DNA of 64,000 nucleotides from Ceratobasidium sp. AG-K (GCA_037039685.1 JAWNGF010000005.1:1612001-1676000), one strand, 5' to 3'. Numbered from the stretch's first letter, positions 33,507 through 46,282 are shown. Translations and numbers: made by a program. The notes: generated by a model from the sequence alone, not told the origin.

Positions 33507-36471
33507 TTACGAAAACGACCCAGTGCCGCATACTGCATTCGCCTGCGCTGCTGCAACAATTCCCTTGGTTGCGGAAGGTCCCTGGATGATTTCACAGGGT
33601 GTGAGACTCTGAGCGGTAACTTGTAACTCCATGTGGAACTTACCCCGCCTCCACATCCCTAATCCAAAGTACCTCAAGTCAGCGACAAACCAAACTCGAG
33701 CAAAATATTCACTAACCGCCCCACAAGATCCACACCCACCTCCTGCGGCACCTGCACATGCGCCTGCTGTGCCAATATGAAAGCTGCCTATGGGACCGAT
33801 GCCCCAGTAACCCATCCCAGCAGCACACATTCCAGCGGACGACTTGCCGTCAGTAGGTCTAGCGCTCAAGTGCTCTCCATAGAGCACTCCTCCGTCGTGT
33901 GCGGCACACGACTCGGCTCCGTACGGGACGACCGGCTCCCTAGGACGACGTTTCAGCCAGGGGTGTACCATAACGGGAAATGAGACTTACAAATTCAGAT
34001 CTGGTATCGGGCGCATAAATCCTACTTGGTGATTTTCCGATCTCTCGAGGTTCGTAGCTTCCCATCCGCCGGGTGGCACCTTTCCCTTTGTCACGTCCGC
34101 CTGAACCTGCTTTTCCCACTGACTATACTTTTCCGCTCTGAGCTCTCTCCGAATACCAGTCAATGGTTGGCCAAGAACCAATACTGAGTTGTGTTCGGAT
34201 GGGTGCATGAGGGGCGAGTCGCAGTCGTGTGTGGAAATAAGTTGAGGACGAGGGTTGGAAAACTCGGTAGCTTTGGCTTTACTCTTGCCACGGAATATTT
34301 TGGATATGGCTCCAGCGGGGTTGAACGACTTGGCAGCTGGAGCTTGGGGGCAGCCGCACATATGATAGGGAATTCCCCAGCGTTGCTGAAGGAGTTGAGC
34401 ACATAAATCACAGGGCAGGACGGGCACGCTCACCTCCCAGTATTTGGCCGTTTCTTCGTATGCGTTGGAAAGTTTATTCTCGTCGATTTTGTCATCGTGG
34501 TCAACGAGTTGGCCGAGTAACTCGAGCGTTGATTTTCTGTAAACACACTTTAATCACCCTCATCACCGTTAATGAAGTCAACATACCTATATTCGCGGTG
34601 CTTCAGCTGATGGGTGTGCCATGCAAGATCCTACAAATGAGCTGTTAATATATGCGTTGGGTCAATAATACAATGGTTTTTACAATGTCCTATTGTTTCC
34701 GAGTCAGTTCATGGCAAAGTCCAAATACGAGGAGCAAGAATTACCAGGGTAGGAACGAGCATCTTCCGACTCAGTCCGCTCATGACCTCGATCCACGCGT
34801 TGTACCGCGCAATACAGCGCCCAAGAGTAGTATGATCGTCGTCAAACGTGTGAGGCTCCGTCCATCCCAAATCAACCATCTTGTCAATAAAACCGCCTTG
34901 ACGGAGAATCTGGATGGGGATATCAGCGCTGGAAGACATTAGGTGGTAACTACTACTAACCGCCCCACAAAGCTCGATTGAGAATGGGTAATGCGAGGAT
35001 CGGTAGTAGCTTAAGATCCGGGTCACCCTGTTACAGACGAATCCTCGGTAAGCGGAAGCCGTAAAAGTCGATCTTAGAGGACACCCACTGAGTACTACCG
35101 CCGCGTAATTGCAAACCGGCTTTGAGAGCCTTTTCTAACTGCGGTACTGAGTACTCAAGCGATCCTGCGAGCCAGTCGCCTCGGGTAAAGTTCATACTTG
35201 CTGGTGTGAGAAAGTGCTGTCCAGAGCCGTCAGTGACGCTAGGTAATAGACATGCGAGTGGTGCGTCGGACCTTGAGTAGAACTTCATTGTTTCTGATTG
35301 CAGTCTTGCGATCCGCCTCTCCTGTCTTAAAATTGAGGAGTGTGCCCCTGCGCGATAGGTCGCATGAGTCAGTTGAATTATAAGAATACGAGAGGGCCGT
35401 ACAAAATCACGGGCTGGTTATCTTGATCTACGGGCTTGTGTGTCAATCCAAGACGAACGCGAATAATATCATCACAAATCCCACGGATCATGATTGTCTG
35501 ACATGTACTGCTGTTAGAAGCCGAGCCGGAAATATTAAAATACAACTCACGTTTCGGTCATATATGCCCATACACTCATGGCATCGAGCCTTGAACTCAT
35601 GCTGCGCGAACCCAGTGTTCTCGTCCGTGACCCAGCACACCTCGTTCAGCGTCTTGTTCTCGCATCGTGGACATGGGACGAATGTCGTATCCGATGGCGT
35701 AGTGTTGAGAGGACAAAGCCAAGGCTGACCTGTAAGCGACTCAAAACGCTGCTGTCGTTCGGGAGTGGGGTGCAGCGCGACAAGTGTATCAACATCGACG
35801 GTGTTGCGAATAAACTCAAGTGGAAAGCCACTATATTATTGAAACCAGGTGAAAACCCTTATTCCAAACTCGGGACAATTCACGTACCAAATGTTTATTA
35901 GTCTGGACTTTTTGCTCATGCCATCCTCATAGTACACCCTCGGATTGAGTATGTACGCGTGCCACGCCATCAGGACATCCAAAGGAGGGATTTCGTCCGC
36001 TTGCAGTGTTCTGGATGTTGGCCCTTCCAGATCGGCTGCCAGCCCCTTTTCCGCCCAAACTGCAAACCGGCAAACAGCACGTGCAACATAGATGGCCCAT
36101 AGCTCGTCAGCCGACCCACGAACGTCTACGCCTTTCTGAGACTTGACTTCAGCCTTGAGCCGAGCAAAGGCACCGAGGAGCACAAGGTGTGCTTTGACTT
36201 CATCCACCGTAACTAGATCGAAGGGGGCAACGGACTTGTTATTGATGGTTAGAGTAGGCGGAGGTGGAAGATGAGGAGTGGACTGGCTAGGAGGGCGAAC
36301 TCGTTTTGGAAGGCCTTGAAAGGGCCTCTGTGGTTCATCGTTGATTGGGGGCTTGGTATCAATGGAAGTAACCGGCGGGGTAGGTCCAGGTTCGAACGCA
36401 GGAGGGGCGCCTAGGCCGTTCGTCGACGCCTGTGGCGCTGACTCCGTATAGACAGGTGCTGGGTCGTTCAT
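33507..36471 (-). CDS. GRDP-like (DUF1399) protein, copy 2
   Basis: Fourteen exons: 36471-35888, 35830-35551, 35497-35403, 35347-35272, 35216-35089, 35027-34961, 34909-34745, 34689-34684, 34630-34587, 34536-34434, 34385-33991, 33939-33717, 33658-33644, 33581-33507; about 751 residues. Exon lengths equal those of copies 1 and 3 in most positions. Motifs are AHLVLLGAFARLKAEV, DVLMAWHAYILNPRVYYED, CPRCENKT...CHECM, YPFSIELCGA, DIDLAWHTHQL, HDDKIDENKL, PYGAESCAAHDGG and a Cys/Gly tail. It contains the 6-nt micro-exon and a 15-nt exon encoding GCGGG. The last exon (ending CGTGSFS) is tentative. The start is set by alignment to copy 3; an in-frame ATG at 36507 also exists. Converges on SEC61-beta with 156 bp between stops. 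Confidence 0.87.
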
Positions 36472-37088
36472 ATTTGCTCTAGCGATGAATTGGGCCCAGG
36501 TGTTCAATGTGGAAAAAAGCAGGGTGATTATGAAGCTAGCTCATGTTGTGGAGGTACCAGTCTACCTAACCTCGAATGACAACATCTACTCCGGGTACAC
36601 CGCCTAGCTATAGGCCGCCAAGAGAGTCCAGCGAGGTGTCCATGTGGGACGCATCACAGAGAATCACGACCACGGCTGTGCTGTGCAGCGTGCCTGAGTC
36701 GCAGAAAGATTCAATGTGCGGCATGCCGTTACTGTACGGATGGGAAGGAACGGGATGGTTGTGGAAGGAGTCAGCCATCAAATCGTGAGCCAGCGCCATC
36801 GTATTGACCACTTAGGCGCCGTTATCAAATGCCAAAACAAAGTTATTTGCAGTAAAAACAAATGCAGAGGCAGATGGACTTATGCGGCACATGAGCACAC
36901 GAGCACACGATTAGGTTGACTGGCTGTGCACCTCAATTGGATTTAGGGCTACCTGTAGCGTACGATATGACACGGATATTTCAAGTCGGGACGTTGAGCT
37001 ACATGTGTTCGGTCTTTGACGGGTTACAGCACAACCACTGAAAGGCCAACATTCACGTCGGCGGGACACAGGAGGAGTCATATCCCAT
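36472..37088. other. Intergenic between GRDP-like copies 2 and 3
   Basis: No gene. Serves as 5' region of copy 2 and 3' region of copy 3. Confidence 0.45.
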
Positions 37089-40000
37089 CTAACTCTACGA
37101 AGCGAGTCCACTTGTTAGAATTAGTTCATCGAGTTATACAATGTCACTTACCCCTCCGCCGCATCCCTGGATAACATGACACTTGGTGAGCGTTCAATCA
37201 GAGATAGTGTGGAGCATGTATGACTTACCCCACCTCCGCACCCCTATGTCCCGAGTACAATTTAGCTATGATTAATATTTCCCCTTAACTGAATATAAGA
37301 TAAAGGTCACTTACCCCGCCGCCGCCGCAACTACCACCACCCCCGCCTCCGCACGCGCCCATAGATGCGCCAGCACAAGCACCCATCGGACCGACATAAA
37401 AACCCCCGATCGGCCACATACTGTAATATCCCATTCCAGCAGCACATATTCCACCCGAGTATTTTCCATCTGTGGGCAGCACCGTCAAACTCCGTCCGTC
37501 GAGAACCCCCCCATCGTGGGCAGCACACGTCTCGGCGCCATACGGTACCACAGGCGTCCTATAACAAGACCTAAATCAAAAGTGCGTTGGTTTGAAAACA
37601 AACTCACAGGTTCGGGTCCGGCATGGGTCGCATGAACCTGACTTGGTGACCTTCCGACCTCTCCAGGTTAGTAGCCTCCCATCCATCCGGCGGCACCTTT
37701 CCCTTGGTCACGTCTGACCGAATCTGTTTCTCCCACTTGCTATACTTTTGCGCCCTATTATCCCGCCTTGATTCAGACAGAGGCTGGCCATATACGAGAA
37801 TTGAGTTGTGCTCGGATGGGTGGGTGAGAGGTGAGTCGCAATCGTGTGTTGAGACCAATTGTGGGCGAGCGTTGGAAAACTCGGGAGGCGCTTTCGCTTT
37901 CCCCTTGCCTCGAAAAATCTTTGACAATGTCTCGGCCGGATTGAAAGGCTTATCGGCGGGCTCTTGTGGGCAGCCGCAGACGTGATAAGGAACTCCCCAC
38001 CGTTGCTGCGAGTGTGTTAATTAGTGAGGCGAAAATAACCGACTATGTATGCGTACCTCCCAGTATCTAGCGGTCTGCTCGTAGGCGTCCGAGAGTTTGC
38101 TCTCTTCAATCTTGTCGTCGTGGTCAACAAACTGGCCAAGCAACTCGAGCGTCGAGGTCCTGTAGGTCTATGTCAAGCTCCGATCGTTACAGTAGTTAGC
38201 TCTTATCCCACCTATAATCTGAGTGCTTGAGCTGATGAGTGTGCCATGCGAGATCCTGTAAATTTAGGTCAGGTATATGCGACAACCCAATGAAATAAAC
38301 ATTTCACAATGTCCTATATCCAAGAATTAGCATATACTCGACCGGCAGGGGCGTGATACTTGCCAAGGTCGGCACAAGCATTTTGCGAGTGAGTTGAGCC
38401 AGGATATCCAGCCAGGCATGGTAACGCGCAATACAACGAACAACTGTCATGCTATCCTCGTCGAACGTATGAGGTTCGGTCCAGCCAAGGTTAACCATCT
38501 TGTCGATAAATGAGCCTTGTCGGAGAATCTAAACCCCCAAAACAGTGTATAAGTGCGGGTTCCAAGTCATGGTCGAAGCATCCACTCACCGCGCCACAGA
38601 GCTCAATCGAAAATGGGTAGTATGGGGACCGGTAGTAACTCAAAATTCGGGTCACCCTTGATACACAAGTCATAAGCAAATTTAAATAGAATATAATTAG
38701 GGGTTTTGCTCACTGAGGGCTACCCCCACGGAGGTTTAGGCCGTCCTTGAGAGCGGTCTCGAGTTTCTTGATAGAGTATTGAATAGACCCCGCAAGCCAA
38801 TCGCCGCGCGTGAACTTCATAGTTGCAGGAGTGAGGAAATGCTAGTCAGGAGCGTCAGCATAACGGCCTTATGGTAAAATAAATGCTTTATCATACCTTG
38901 AGCAGAATTTCATTGTTACGGATTGCTTTCCTATAGTCCGGCTTCCCTGTCTTCCAGTCTAAAAGGGTACCCCTAGGAAAGTTATCTGAGTCAATGGAAA
39001 CATTGCAACAAGCAATTTCTCACGCAATAACCGGCTGATTCTCTGGGTTGGTAGATTTCTGAGATAAGCCAAGGCGAACCTGGATGATATCGTCGCAGAT
39101 GGCGCGGACCATCGTTGCCTACAAACCAGTATTAGATCTAACCAAACATGTATGGTCCTAACACTCACATCCCGATCGAATACACCCATGCACTCGTGGC
39201 ATCGAGCCTTGAACTCATGCTGCGCGAACCCAGTGTTCTCATTCGTGATCCAGCACACCTCATTTAGCGTCTTGTTCTCGCATCGTGGACATGGGACGAA
39301 TGTCGTATCCGATGGCGTAGTGTTGAGAGGACAAAGCCAAGGCTGACCTGTAAGCGACTCAAAACGCTGCTGTCGTTCGGGAGTGGGGTGCAGCGCGACA
39401 AGTGTATCGATATCGACAACCTTAGTGATATGCTCCAGCGGGAAACCACTACAATGACAAAGCAAGTTTAGTACGCTCGTCTCAAGCTCAGTCTGGGTTA
39501 CGTACCGAATGTTTATGAGCCTGGACTTTTTGGCCACGCCGTCCTCATAGTAAACCCTCGGGTTGAGCATATACGCGTGCCATGCCATCAACACATCAAT
39601 AGGTGGCACTTCGCCCTCAGCCAGCGACCTCAACACTGTGCCATCCAGGTCGCCCGCCAATCCCTTTTCTGCCCACACCGCAAAACGGCCAACAGCACGT
39701 GCAACATAGATGGCCCATAGCTCGTCGGTCGACCCACGAACGTCCACGCCTTTCTGAGACTTGACCTCTGCCTTGAGCCGAGCAAAGGCACCGAGGAGCA
39801 CAAGGTGCGCTTTGATTTCGTCGACCGCAACAAGATCAAACGGTCCAACTGACTTGCCATTAAACGTCAAAGTAGGTGGAGGGGGGAGTTCAGCGATAGA
39901 TTCATCGGGTGGGAGTTGTCGTTTAGGGAAACCTGGAGGTGGCGCCGATGATTGGTGGTCACTGAGCGGTGGCTTGGAATCTATGGAGGCAGCTGGCGGA

Positions 40001-40095
40001 GCAATTCCAGGCTCAAAAGGAGGAGGGGCCTCTGGTTCATCCCTAGAGGACTCAGGTGCCGACTGAGAATAGATGGGTGGTGGTGGGTTATCCAT
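37089..40095 (-). CDS. GRDP-like (DUF1399) protein, copy 3
   Basis: Fifteen exons: 40095-39506, 39448-39169, 39118-39024, 38972-38897, 38841-38714, 38656-38590, 38528-38364, 38313-38308, 38255-38212, 38159-38057, 38005-37608, 37558-37315, 37244-37230, 37166-37152, 37094-37089; 743 residues. Same motif order as copies 1 and 2. It has the 6-nt micro-exon (GACATT) and two consecutive 15-nt exons that each encode GCGGG, then a final exon AGTTAG (Ser, stop). Intron 7 begins GCAAGT at 38363. Exon 2 is nearly identical to that of copy 2, suggesting recent duplication or gene conversion. An upstream in-frame ATG at 40128 would add 11 residues. Molecular function unknown. Confidence 0.9.
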
Positions 40096-41255
40096 GCTTG
40101 GGTGACCTGGACGTTCGAGAGGCTTCAAGATTGGAGCAGATTGCGTTATCGGAAGTGATCTAAGAACCTAGGGGTTGTAGTGGTGAAATTACTCTTATAG
40201 ATAGAACGCCTAAAATACAACGTCGGACGGGGTTAGCCTGGTACTGTCTACGGCGCACAGCTGTGTGAATTGCAGTCGCAGTTGTGCTGTGCTGTGTTCC
40301 TGAGTCGCAGATGTACTCGCAATCACCAACAGAGATCGCAGTGATGGTGAGACGGGCATGGATATTTATAATCGGTAGTCGTGGATAGTGTTCGACGCCA
40401 TCACAACTTGAAGAAGGTCGCGCTTGTGTGACAGTAACACCGCAATGATTTCTGGGCAGGTCGGGCCGGACTTAGTCAGGGGAAGCGTCGGGCGTGATGA
40501 ATTCACCAGCGTGATCATGAGGAGAACGTACCTAGGCCGTCTGTGCTGTGTCAAATGTACTGATGGTGGGTGTAAACTGAGAGTACATGCACTGCACAGG
40601 CAGTGTTCCGCGACCAAGGAAGTCTGGACCTCTATCGGGGCTCCAAGACTCAATTCGGCAAAGCCCGCCGTCCTGAGAACGTTCGAACGCCGCAAGTAGG
40701 TGGAGTCTATGATCTGAGTTGAATCTATATTAATCCACCCGGATCACTGGTAGCATTTACCGATGGACGAATTGGCACACCCGACAACATCATGACGATA
40801 GAGCTTGCGGTTTCAGCATAGGGAAACAAGGCGGTGAGAGATATGGTGTACAGGATTGACGGGAATGACGGACTCGAAGGTCACGCCCTACAGTCTTCTA
40901 GATTCGAGACTGGCAACCGCGTTTGGATATTTGAGGAGGAAGGTTTTGCAACCGTACTTCGGCTTGTTTGGCAATCGACGCGCTGCCAGCACTTCAACCC
41001 GGATGAGGCAGGCTTTGGTCTGTGCAGCACTCTGGCACCATAGCAATTCGGGGGACGTGATCACATACCAAGAATGTAAACGATACACAATACAGTATTT
41101 CATGGTTGAAACACAATAACCCCGGATATTACTTGTAATATCGTAGCCCCAGTATTGAACCCGCCCTCGAGACCGACAAGATACTGGTATGTAGGACTTG
41201 AACAAGTGTTCGTCAAAGCGATCCAGGTTGCGTAACATGTAGTTTCATGTATAAG
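40096..41255. other. Intergenic between GRDP-like copies 3 and 4
   Basis: No gene supportable; a few 70-116 codon frames overlap one another on both strands with no motif. Confidence 0.5.
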
Positions 41256-44107
41256 CTAAAGGAACTATTTCATAGTGATTAGTCGACCGTAGTCACTAAA
41301 CGATACACCATATCTACTCACAGTTGCGTTTCCACCACAACCACCTGCGAGTCTTGAGCAACCAGCTTTACCGCCCCCGCAATTGGCCACAACAGCGCAG
41401 CCTCCTGTTGCCCCGATGGAGAAACCTCCTAGAGGCCATATTCCGTAGTGCCCCATTCCGGCTGCACAAATGCCAGCCGTGTGTTTCCCGTCCGTGGGAG
41501 ACATGCTCAAGTTCTGCCCTTGAATTACCCCTCCGTCATGAGCAGCACATGTTTCAGCACCGTAGGGTGCAACTGGCGTCCTAGAAAATCCATGATTTCA
41601 GCATAACATGCTAAGCGACTGTGAACTTGCAGGTTCGGGTCAGGAACTGGGCGCATGAACCCCACCCCATGTCCTTGAGATCTCTGTAGATTCATCGCCT
41701 CCCATCCTTCTGGAGGTACCTTTCCTTTCTCTACATCGGCTCGTAGGTGTTTGTCCCATTTAGCGTATTTTTGCTCCCTGTCGGCCCTCCTTGACTCGGA
41801 CAGCGGCTGGTCAACTACCAGGATTGAGTTATGCTCGGATGGGTGAGTGAGCGGCGAGTCGCAGTCTTGAGTTGAGATCAACTGCGGCCGAGGATTAGTG
41901 AATTCTGCAGGTGCCTTTGCTTTACCCTTTCCGCGGAAGATTTTAGATAGTCTATCATTTGGGGTAGCGGGTTTTGTTGGCGGGGGTTGGGGACAACCAC
42001 AAATGTGATACGGAACTCCCCAGCGCACCTGATCTCAGGTGTCAGATGATTGAAACTAGACGTACAGCAGTAACCCACCTCCCAGTATTTTGCTGTCTGC
42101 TCGAATCCATCAGATAACTTGTTCTCTTCGACTTTGTCGTCATGATCCACAAATTGTCCGATAAGCACCATGGTCGAGGTCCTATAAAGACAGCATTTGT
42201 ATGAAACCAACTGGTAAATCCGAGGGCACAAACCGATAGAACAGCTGTTTGAGTTGGTGAGTATGCCACGCCAGATCCTATGATAGCATTTAGCCAATCT
42301 GTGCGCCATTTTAACCGTCTAAAAAGGCTCACGATGTCCTACAAGAGAGTAACTAGAGTCAAAAACTGTCAATATATGCGTGCTCAGGAATACATACTAG
42401 CGTTGGGACAAGCATTCGGCGCGTCAACTGACTCATGAGCTCTAGCCACGCATTATATCGTGCGATACAGCGAACGAGTATAACTGGGTCGTCGTCAAAG
42501 GTATGAGGCTCAGTCCAACCCAGGTTGACCATCTTGTCAATGAAGGAACCTTGGCGGAAAATCTGAAGTAGCCTTAGTCACAGAAAATAAGACTTGTCAA
42601 GATTTTGCTCACGGCCCCACCGAGTTCAATCGAAAACGGATAATATGAAGATCGGTAGAAACTCAAAATTTGAGTCACTCTAGAGATCGATTCTTTAGCC
42701 CCGTCAAAAATCAAACCACAACTAACACTTACTGGGGTCCTCTGCCGCGCAAGGCGAGGCCCTCTTGTAAAGCCGTCTCTAATTTGTCAACAGCATAGTC
42801 GAAAGACTCTGCGAGTTGGTCCCCCCGTTCAAATTCCATGGAAGTTGGAGTCAAAAAGTGCTGCATAAAGCTTTGAGCCACAACTCCTCAAAATCGAATT
42901 GTTTTTGGAACTACCTTTAGTAAGACCTTATTCGTTCGGAAGGCATTTTCGCGATCTGGCTGTCCAGTGCCCCAGTTCAACAGCGTACCGCTACAGAGTT
43001 TCAAGAGGGGCATCGGGATTTCATATTGATCAAACGGCTGCCGTTGACTTACCGAATGAATGGGTGATTGTCCAAAACAGGTGGTATCCGGGTTAGAGCC
43101 AGTCGCACTTGTACGGCATCATCGCAAAAGCTTCGGACCATCATTGCCTGTGGTCCATCAGAGGGGATATCGCCCATATCATACCATCCTGACTCACATT
43201 CCGATCGAATACCTTCATGCATGCGTGACACTGAGCTCGAAATCCGTGTTGTGCAAATCCAGTTTTCTCGGGTGTGACCCAGCTGACTTCGTTCATTGTT
43301 TTACTCTGGCATCGTGGGCACGGAACAAATGTCGTATCAGACGGTGTAGTATTGAGCGGACAGAACCATGGTTGGCCGGTGAGTGATTCAAACTTTTGTT
43401 GACGCATATATGTCGGTTGCAGTGCAGCCAGAGTATCAACGTCAACGACCTTCTCAACTAAGTTCAGAGGGAAGGTTCTACCAAGTGGGTCTTAGAACAG
43501 GTATTGGTGGGCATTAGTCCACTTACGAGATTCTCCATAAATCAGACTTTCCATGCAGACCATCTTCAAAGTATACCCGAGGATTTAGCATGTAGGTATG
43601 CCACGCCATCAGAACATCCAGCGGTGGCATTTCATCCTCCGCTAATTGTCTCGACTTGAGACCATCAATGTTCACTGGCAATCCTTTCGTCGCCCAATTT
43701 GCGAACCTGTCGACAGCACGCGCGACATAGATGGCCAATAGCTCGTCGGTCGACCCTCGAACGTCGGCGCTTTTCTGCGACTTGGGCTTCGAGTCGAGCA
43801 AAGGCTCCCAGTAGTATGTGGTGTGCCCTGACTTTGTCAACTGTAACTAGATCGAACGGACCGACTGAATTGTTGTTGGGAGTCAAGGTTGGCGGGGGTG
43901 GAAGATGGTGGACCCGGTGAGAAGGGCGGGCTCGTTTAGGGAACTCGGCAAGTAAACTTCTCGTGTCACGATCGTTGACGGGAGGCGTGGGATCAATTGC
44001 AGGGACAGGCGGAGTAGGCCCGGGCTTAAAAGGCGAAGGTGCATCCGCGCTATCTCCTGTAGTACGGGGGTCGGACTCGGAGTAAGCAGAGGAGCAGACG
44101 AATTCAT
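41256..44107 (-). pseudogene. Frameshifted GRDP-like (DUF1399) gene, copy 4
   Basis: Exons 44107-43527, 43477-43198, 43147-43053, 42990-42915, 42860-42733, 42679-42613, 42562-42398, 42337-42332, 42277-42234, 42181-42079, 42028-41631, 41580-41322, 41264-41256. Exons 2-12 align in frame with the paralogs and keep WHTHQL, HDDKVEENKL and PYGAETCAAHDGG. Exon 1 is broken: near 44090 the frame slips just after the ATG, and near 43787 five bases are missing relative to copy 3, which slips it back. Translation from the ATG meets a stop at 43885-43883. Intron 11 begins GCAAGT at 41630. Either a young pseudogene, or two sequence errors in raw data; exon integrity downstream shows that decay, if real, is recent. 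Confidence 0.7.
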
Positions 44108-44973
44108 TTCAAAACCTTGGGTGGTTGAAACTGTGATATAGGCGCTGAAGTCGACCAGCATGCGCAGCCGTTTTACAGTTTTATATGCTAGCCCCACTTC
44201 ACCAAGAAGTCCCGATTCGTCGAGGCGCCCTTTGAGAAGGCCTCTATAGGGCACGGCAATAACTGCACAGCGCTAATCCAATAATAACGTATCCGGATAC
44301 ACAACTTCCCATCGATTATTTATTGACGTTCTTCCTTCCAAATAATCGATTTCATCCCTGTTGGGAGCGTGTTTTGCAAAGTGCCCAAATTAACCCAGCG
44401 TCGTGAGCAAAGTCGCGGAAACCTAGCGAATAGAATGCTCACCGGTAATGAACGAAGATCGGACATGTATCGGTTCGACTCGAACTTTAGTCGAGCGCAC
44501 GACTGAAAGCCGCCATAAGACCCCTCAAAGAGCCAGCCCGTCGACTAAAGGCTTCGATGCTGAGGGTGCTCGGGACACTTGTGGTACGCGTCAAGCGACC
44601 GATTGGATGTGGCAAAGTATGCTCAGGAGTGTTCAGGGACCAAGATCGGAGTCCCGCTGTGCATTCGGGCTATATCGACTTCGAAATCTGGTTTCTCGAC
44701 TTGGGATTTAGCCGGAAACGTACACGATAGCTGCGTACCGATGAATCGATGGACTTGCTTTCTCTTAGATCGTTACACGGTGTGGCAGTTTATCTATACG
44801 CTTAGCATCATCTAGCATTTACACAAAGCTACGATTTAAGGCTACACGTCAATGGTATTTGAACCGGGATTGAACCAGCAACCACCTGCAGTGACCAAGT
44901 AGCCTGCGCAGGGAAGGAGAACCACTCACGGGAAGCAAAATCGACACTCTTATGAGTAAAAGTGCAAAAAGAG
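44108..44973. other. Intergenic before tRNA-Tyr
   Basis: No gene. A T-arm-like stretch at about 44860-44880 was noticed but could not be folded into a tRNA. Confidence 0.45.
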
Positions 44974-45060
44974 TCCCTCGGACCGGGATCGAACCAGTGA
45001 CCTTGAGATGACATAATTATCCATTACAGTCTCACGCTCTTCCAACTGAGCTACCAAGGG
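44974..45060 (-). tRNA. tRNA-Tyr(GTA) with 14-nt intron
   Basis: The reverse strand starts CCCTTGG and ends CCGAGGGA, a paired 7-bp acceptor with one G-T pair and discriminator A. The D arm is GCTC-AGTTGGAA-GAGC, the anticodon arm TGAGA...TCTCA with loop C-T-GTA-A, and the T arm ACTGG-TTCGATC-CCGGT. A 14-nt insertion follows position 37, the canonical nuclear tRNA intron site, giving a 73-nt mature tRNA. tRNA-Tyr genes in eukaryotes typically have an intron here. Confidence 0.95.
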
Positions 45061-45180
45061 TTAAAAGTAGCCTTTCAAGTGTTTATGTGAAGGCCTATCT
45101 GTTAGGCACATGTAACAGCCAGCCACCGTCCTCCCTCTCTCTCAAACCACCACACCATCCCCCACCCTTGACTCTTCCTA

Positions 45181-46282
45181 ATGGCTGCAAACCCTAATAC
45201 CACCGAAATTCTTACGATCCCCACTCCTGATATTGACCCCGAACCCTCGACGTCCAAACCGCCTGCCCCAACCGCCCGCTCAGAAGATCAACGCGGAACT
45301 CGATTGTACGTTGGAAATCTAGATCATAGCATCGACGAGTGAGTTTCTCTACGCTGCCAGCACTGCGTATGCTAACTATTACCTACAGATATGCTCTTCT
45401 CCAAGTGTTCTCCACGTTTGGCCACATTGCCAACCTCGACTTTCTCTATCATACCTCTGGCCCTCTCAAAGGCAAGCCCCGAGGCTACGCATTTGTTGAA
45501 TATGCGACCAAGCAGGTTCGTATTTTTGTATTATTAACCAAGAGTTACGCTGACGGTTGCTTGCTCGCTTTGCTCCTTGGGCGCAGGAAGCCACAAAAGC
45601 CCTCGTAGCGTGCCACGACAAGCCGCTTCGACGCCGACGGATTACAGTGACTTTTGCTAGTCAAAACACACATGCTACATTTGCTGGCTCGGGAGTAGGC
45701 CCTCATCGGTGGGCAACATTATACTGGCGTCTATTCCATGCTAACGTTCTTCACCAGACGACATGCTGCTCCTCCCAAACACACCACTCTATCTCTTCTC
45801 AAAACCCAGGGCAAGCCGTCAAGCACATCGGCAAAGATCGCTGCTCTCGAGGCCAAGTTGGGTGTGTTGGAACGCGACAGGACATCAAAGGAGGCCGAGG
45901 CGCTGTTGCTGGAGATGTTGGGTACGCCTCGATTGCGTGGGAATCATTATCGCGGGCTAACCCTCTACTAGGTCCTGAAGGAGCCAATGCGCAACCTAAT
46001 CCATCCCTATCCCTTCCCACCAAACCTCCAACCTCGATTGTGCCAGCAGCGCAAGCAGACGGTGTACAATCGGTCCCACGCAAATCTCATACAACCTCTT
46101 TGCAACAAGGCGGGCTACTTGGTACCAGCCCAAAGCCAGGCAGTCCCCTCCTGAATCTTGGCTTTATGCCTTCCTCTATCAAAAACCTCGCATCACGACC
46201 ACCGGCGCTTTCGACCCAGGATAAAGAACGGCCAGGCAAGGCTGCGTTGGCTGCGTCTCTTGGAATTGTGAGGAAGAAGTAG
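45181..46282 (+). CDS. RBM18: RRM protein, RBM18-like
   Basis: Exons 45181-45338, 45389-45515, 45587-45708, 45758-45921 and 45972-46282; 293 residues. One RRM at about residues 42-120 with RNP2 (LYVGNL) and RNP1-type (GKPRGYAFVEY) motifs. The pattern NLDHSIDEYALLQVFSTFGHI...DFLYHTSGPLKGKPRG closely follows metazoan RBM18. Downstream a helix STSAKIAALEAKL matches the conserved RBM18 C-terminal helix. The remaining 100 residues are Pro/Ser-rich and fungal-specific. Presumed nuclear RNA-binding protein; precise role poorly defined in the family. Converges with the dehydrogenase gene, 232 bp between stops. Confidence 0.9.

Noticed and set aside
44855..44945. tRNA-like T arm (GGTTGCTGGTTCAATCCCGGTTC on the minus strand, split here as GCTGG-TTCAATC-CCGGT)
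   Set aside because: No complementary acceptor stem, D arm or anticodon arm could be folded around it; may be a tRNA fragment only.
45738..45971. Alternative frames through the RBM18-like gene
   Set aside because: Explained by the spliced RRM gene; they are exon fragments or intron read-through.
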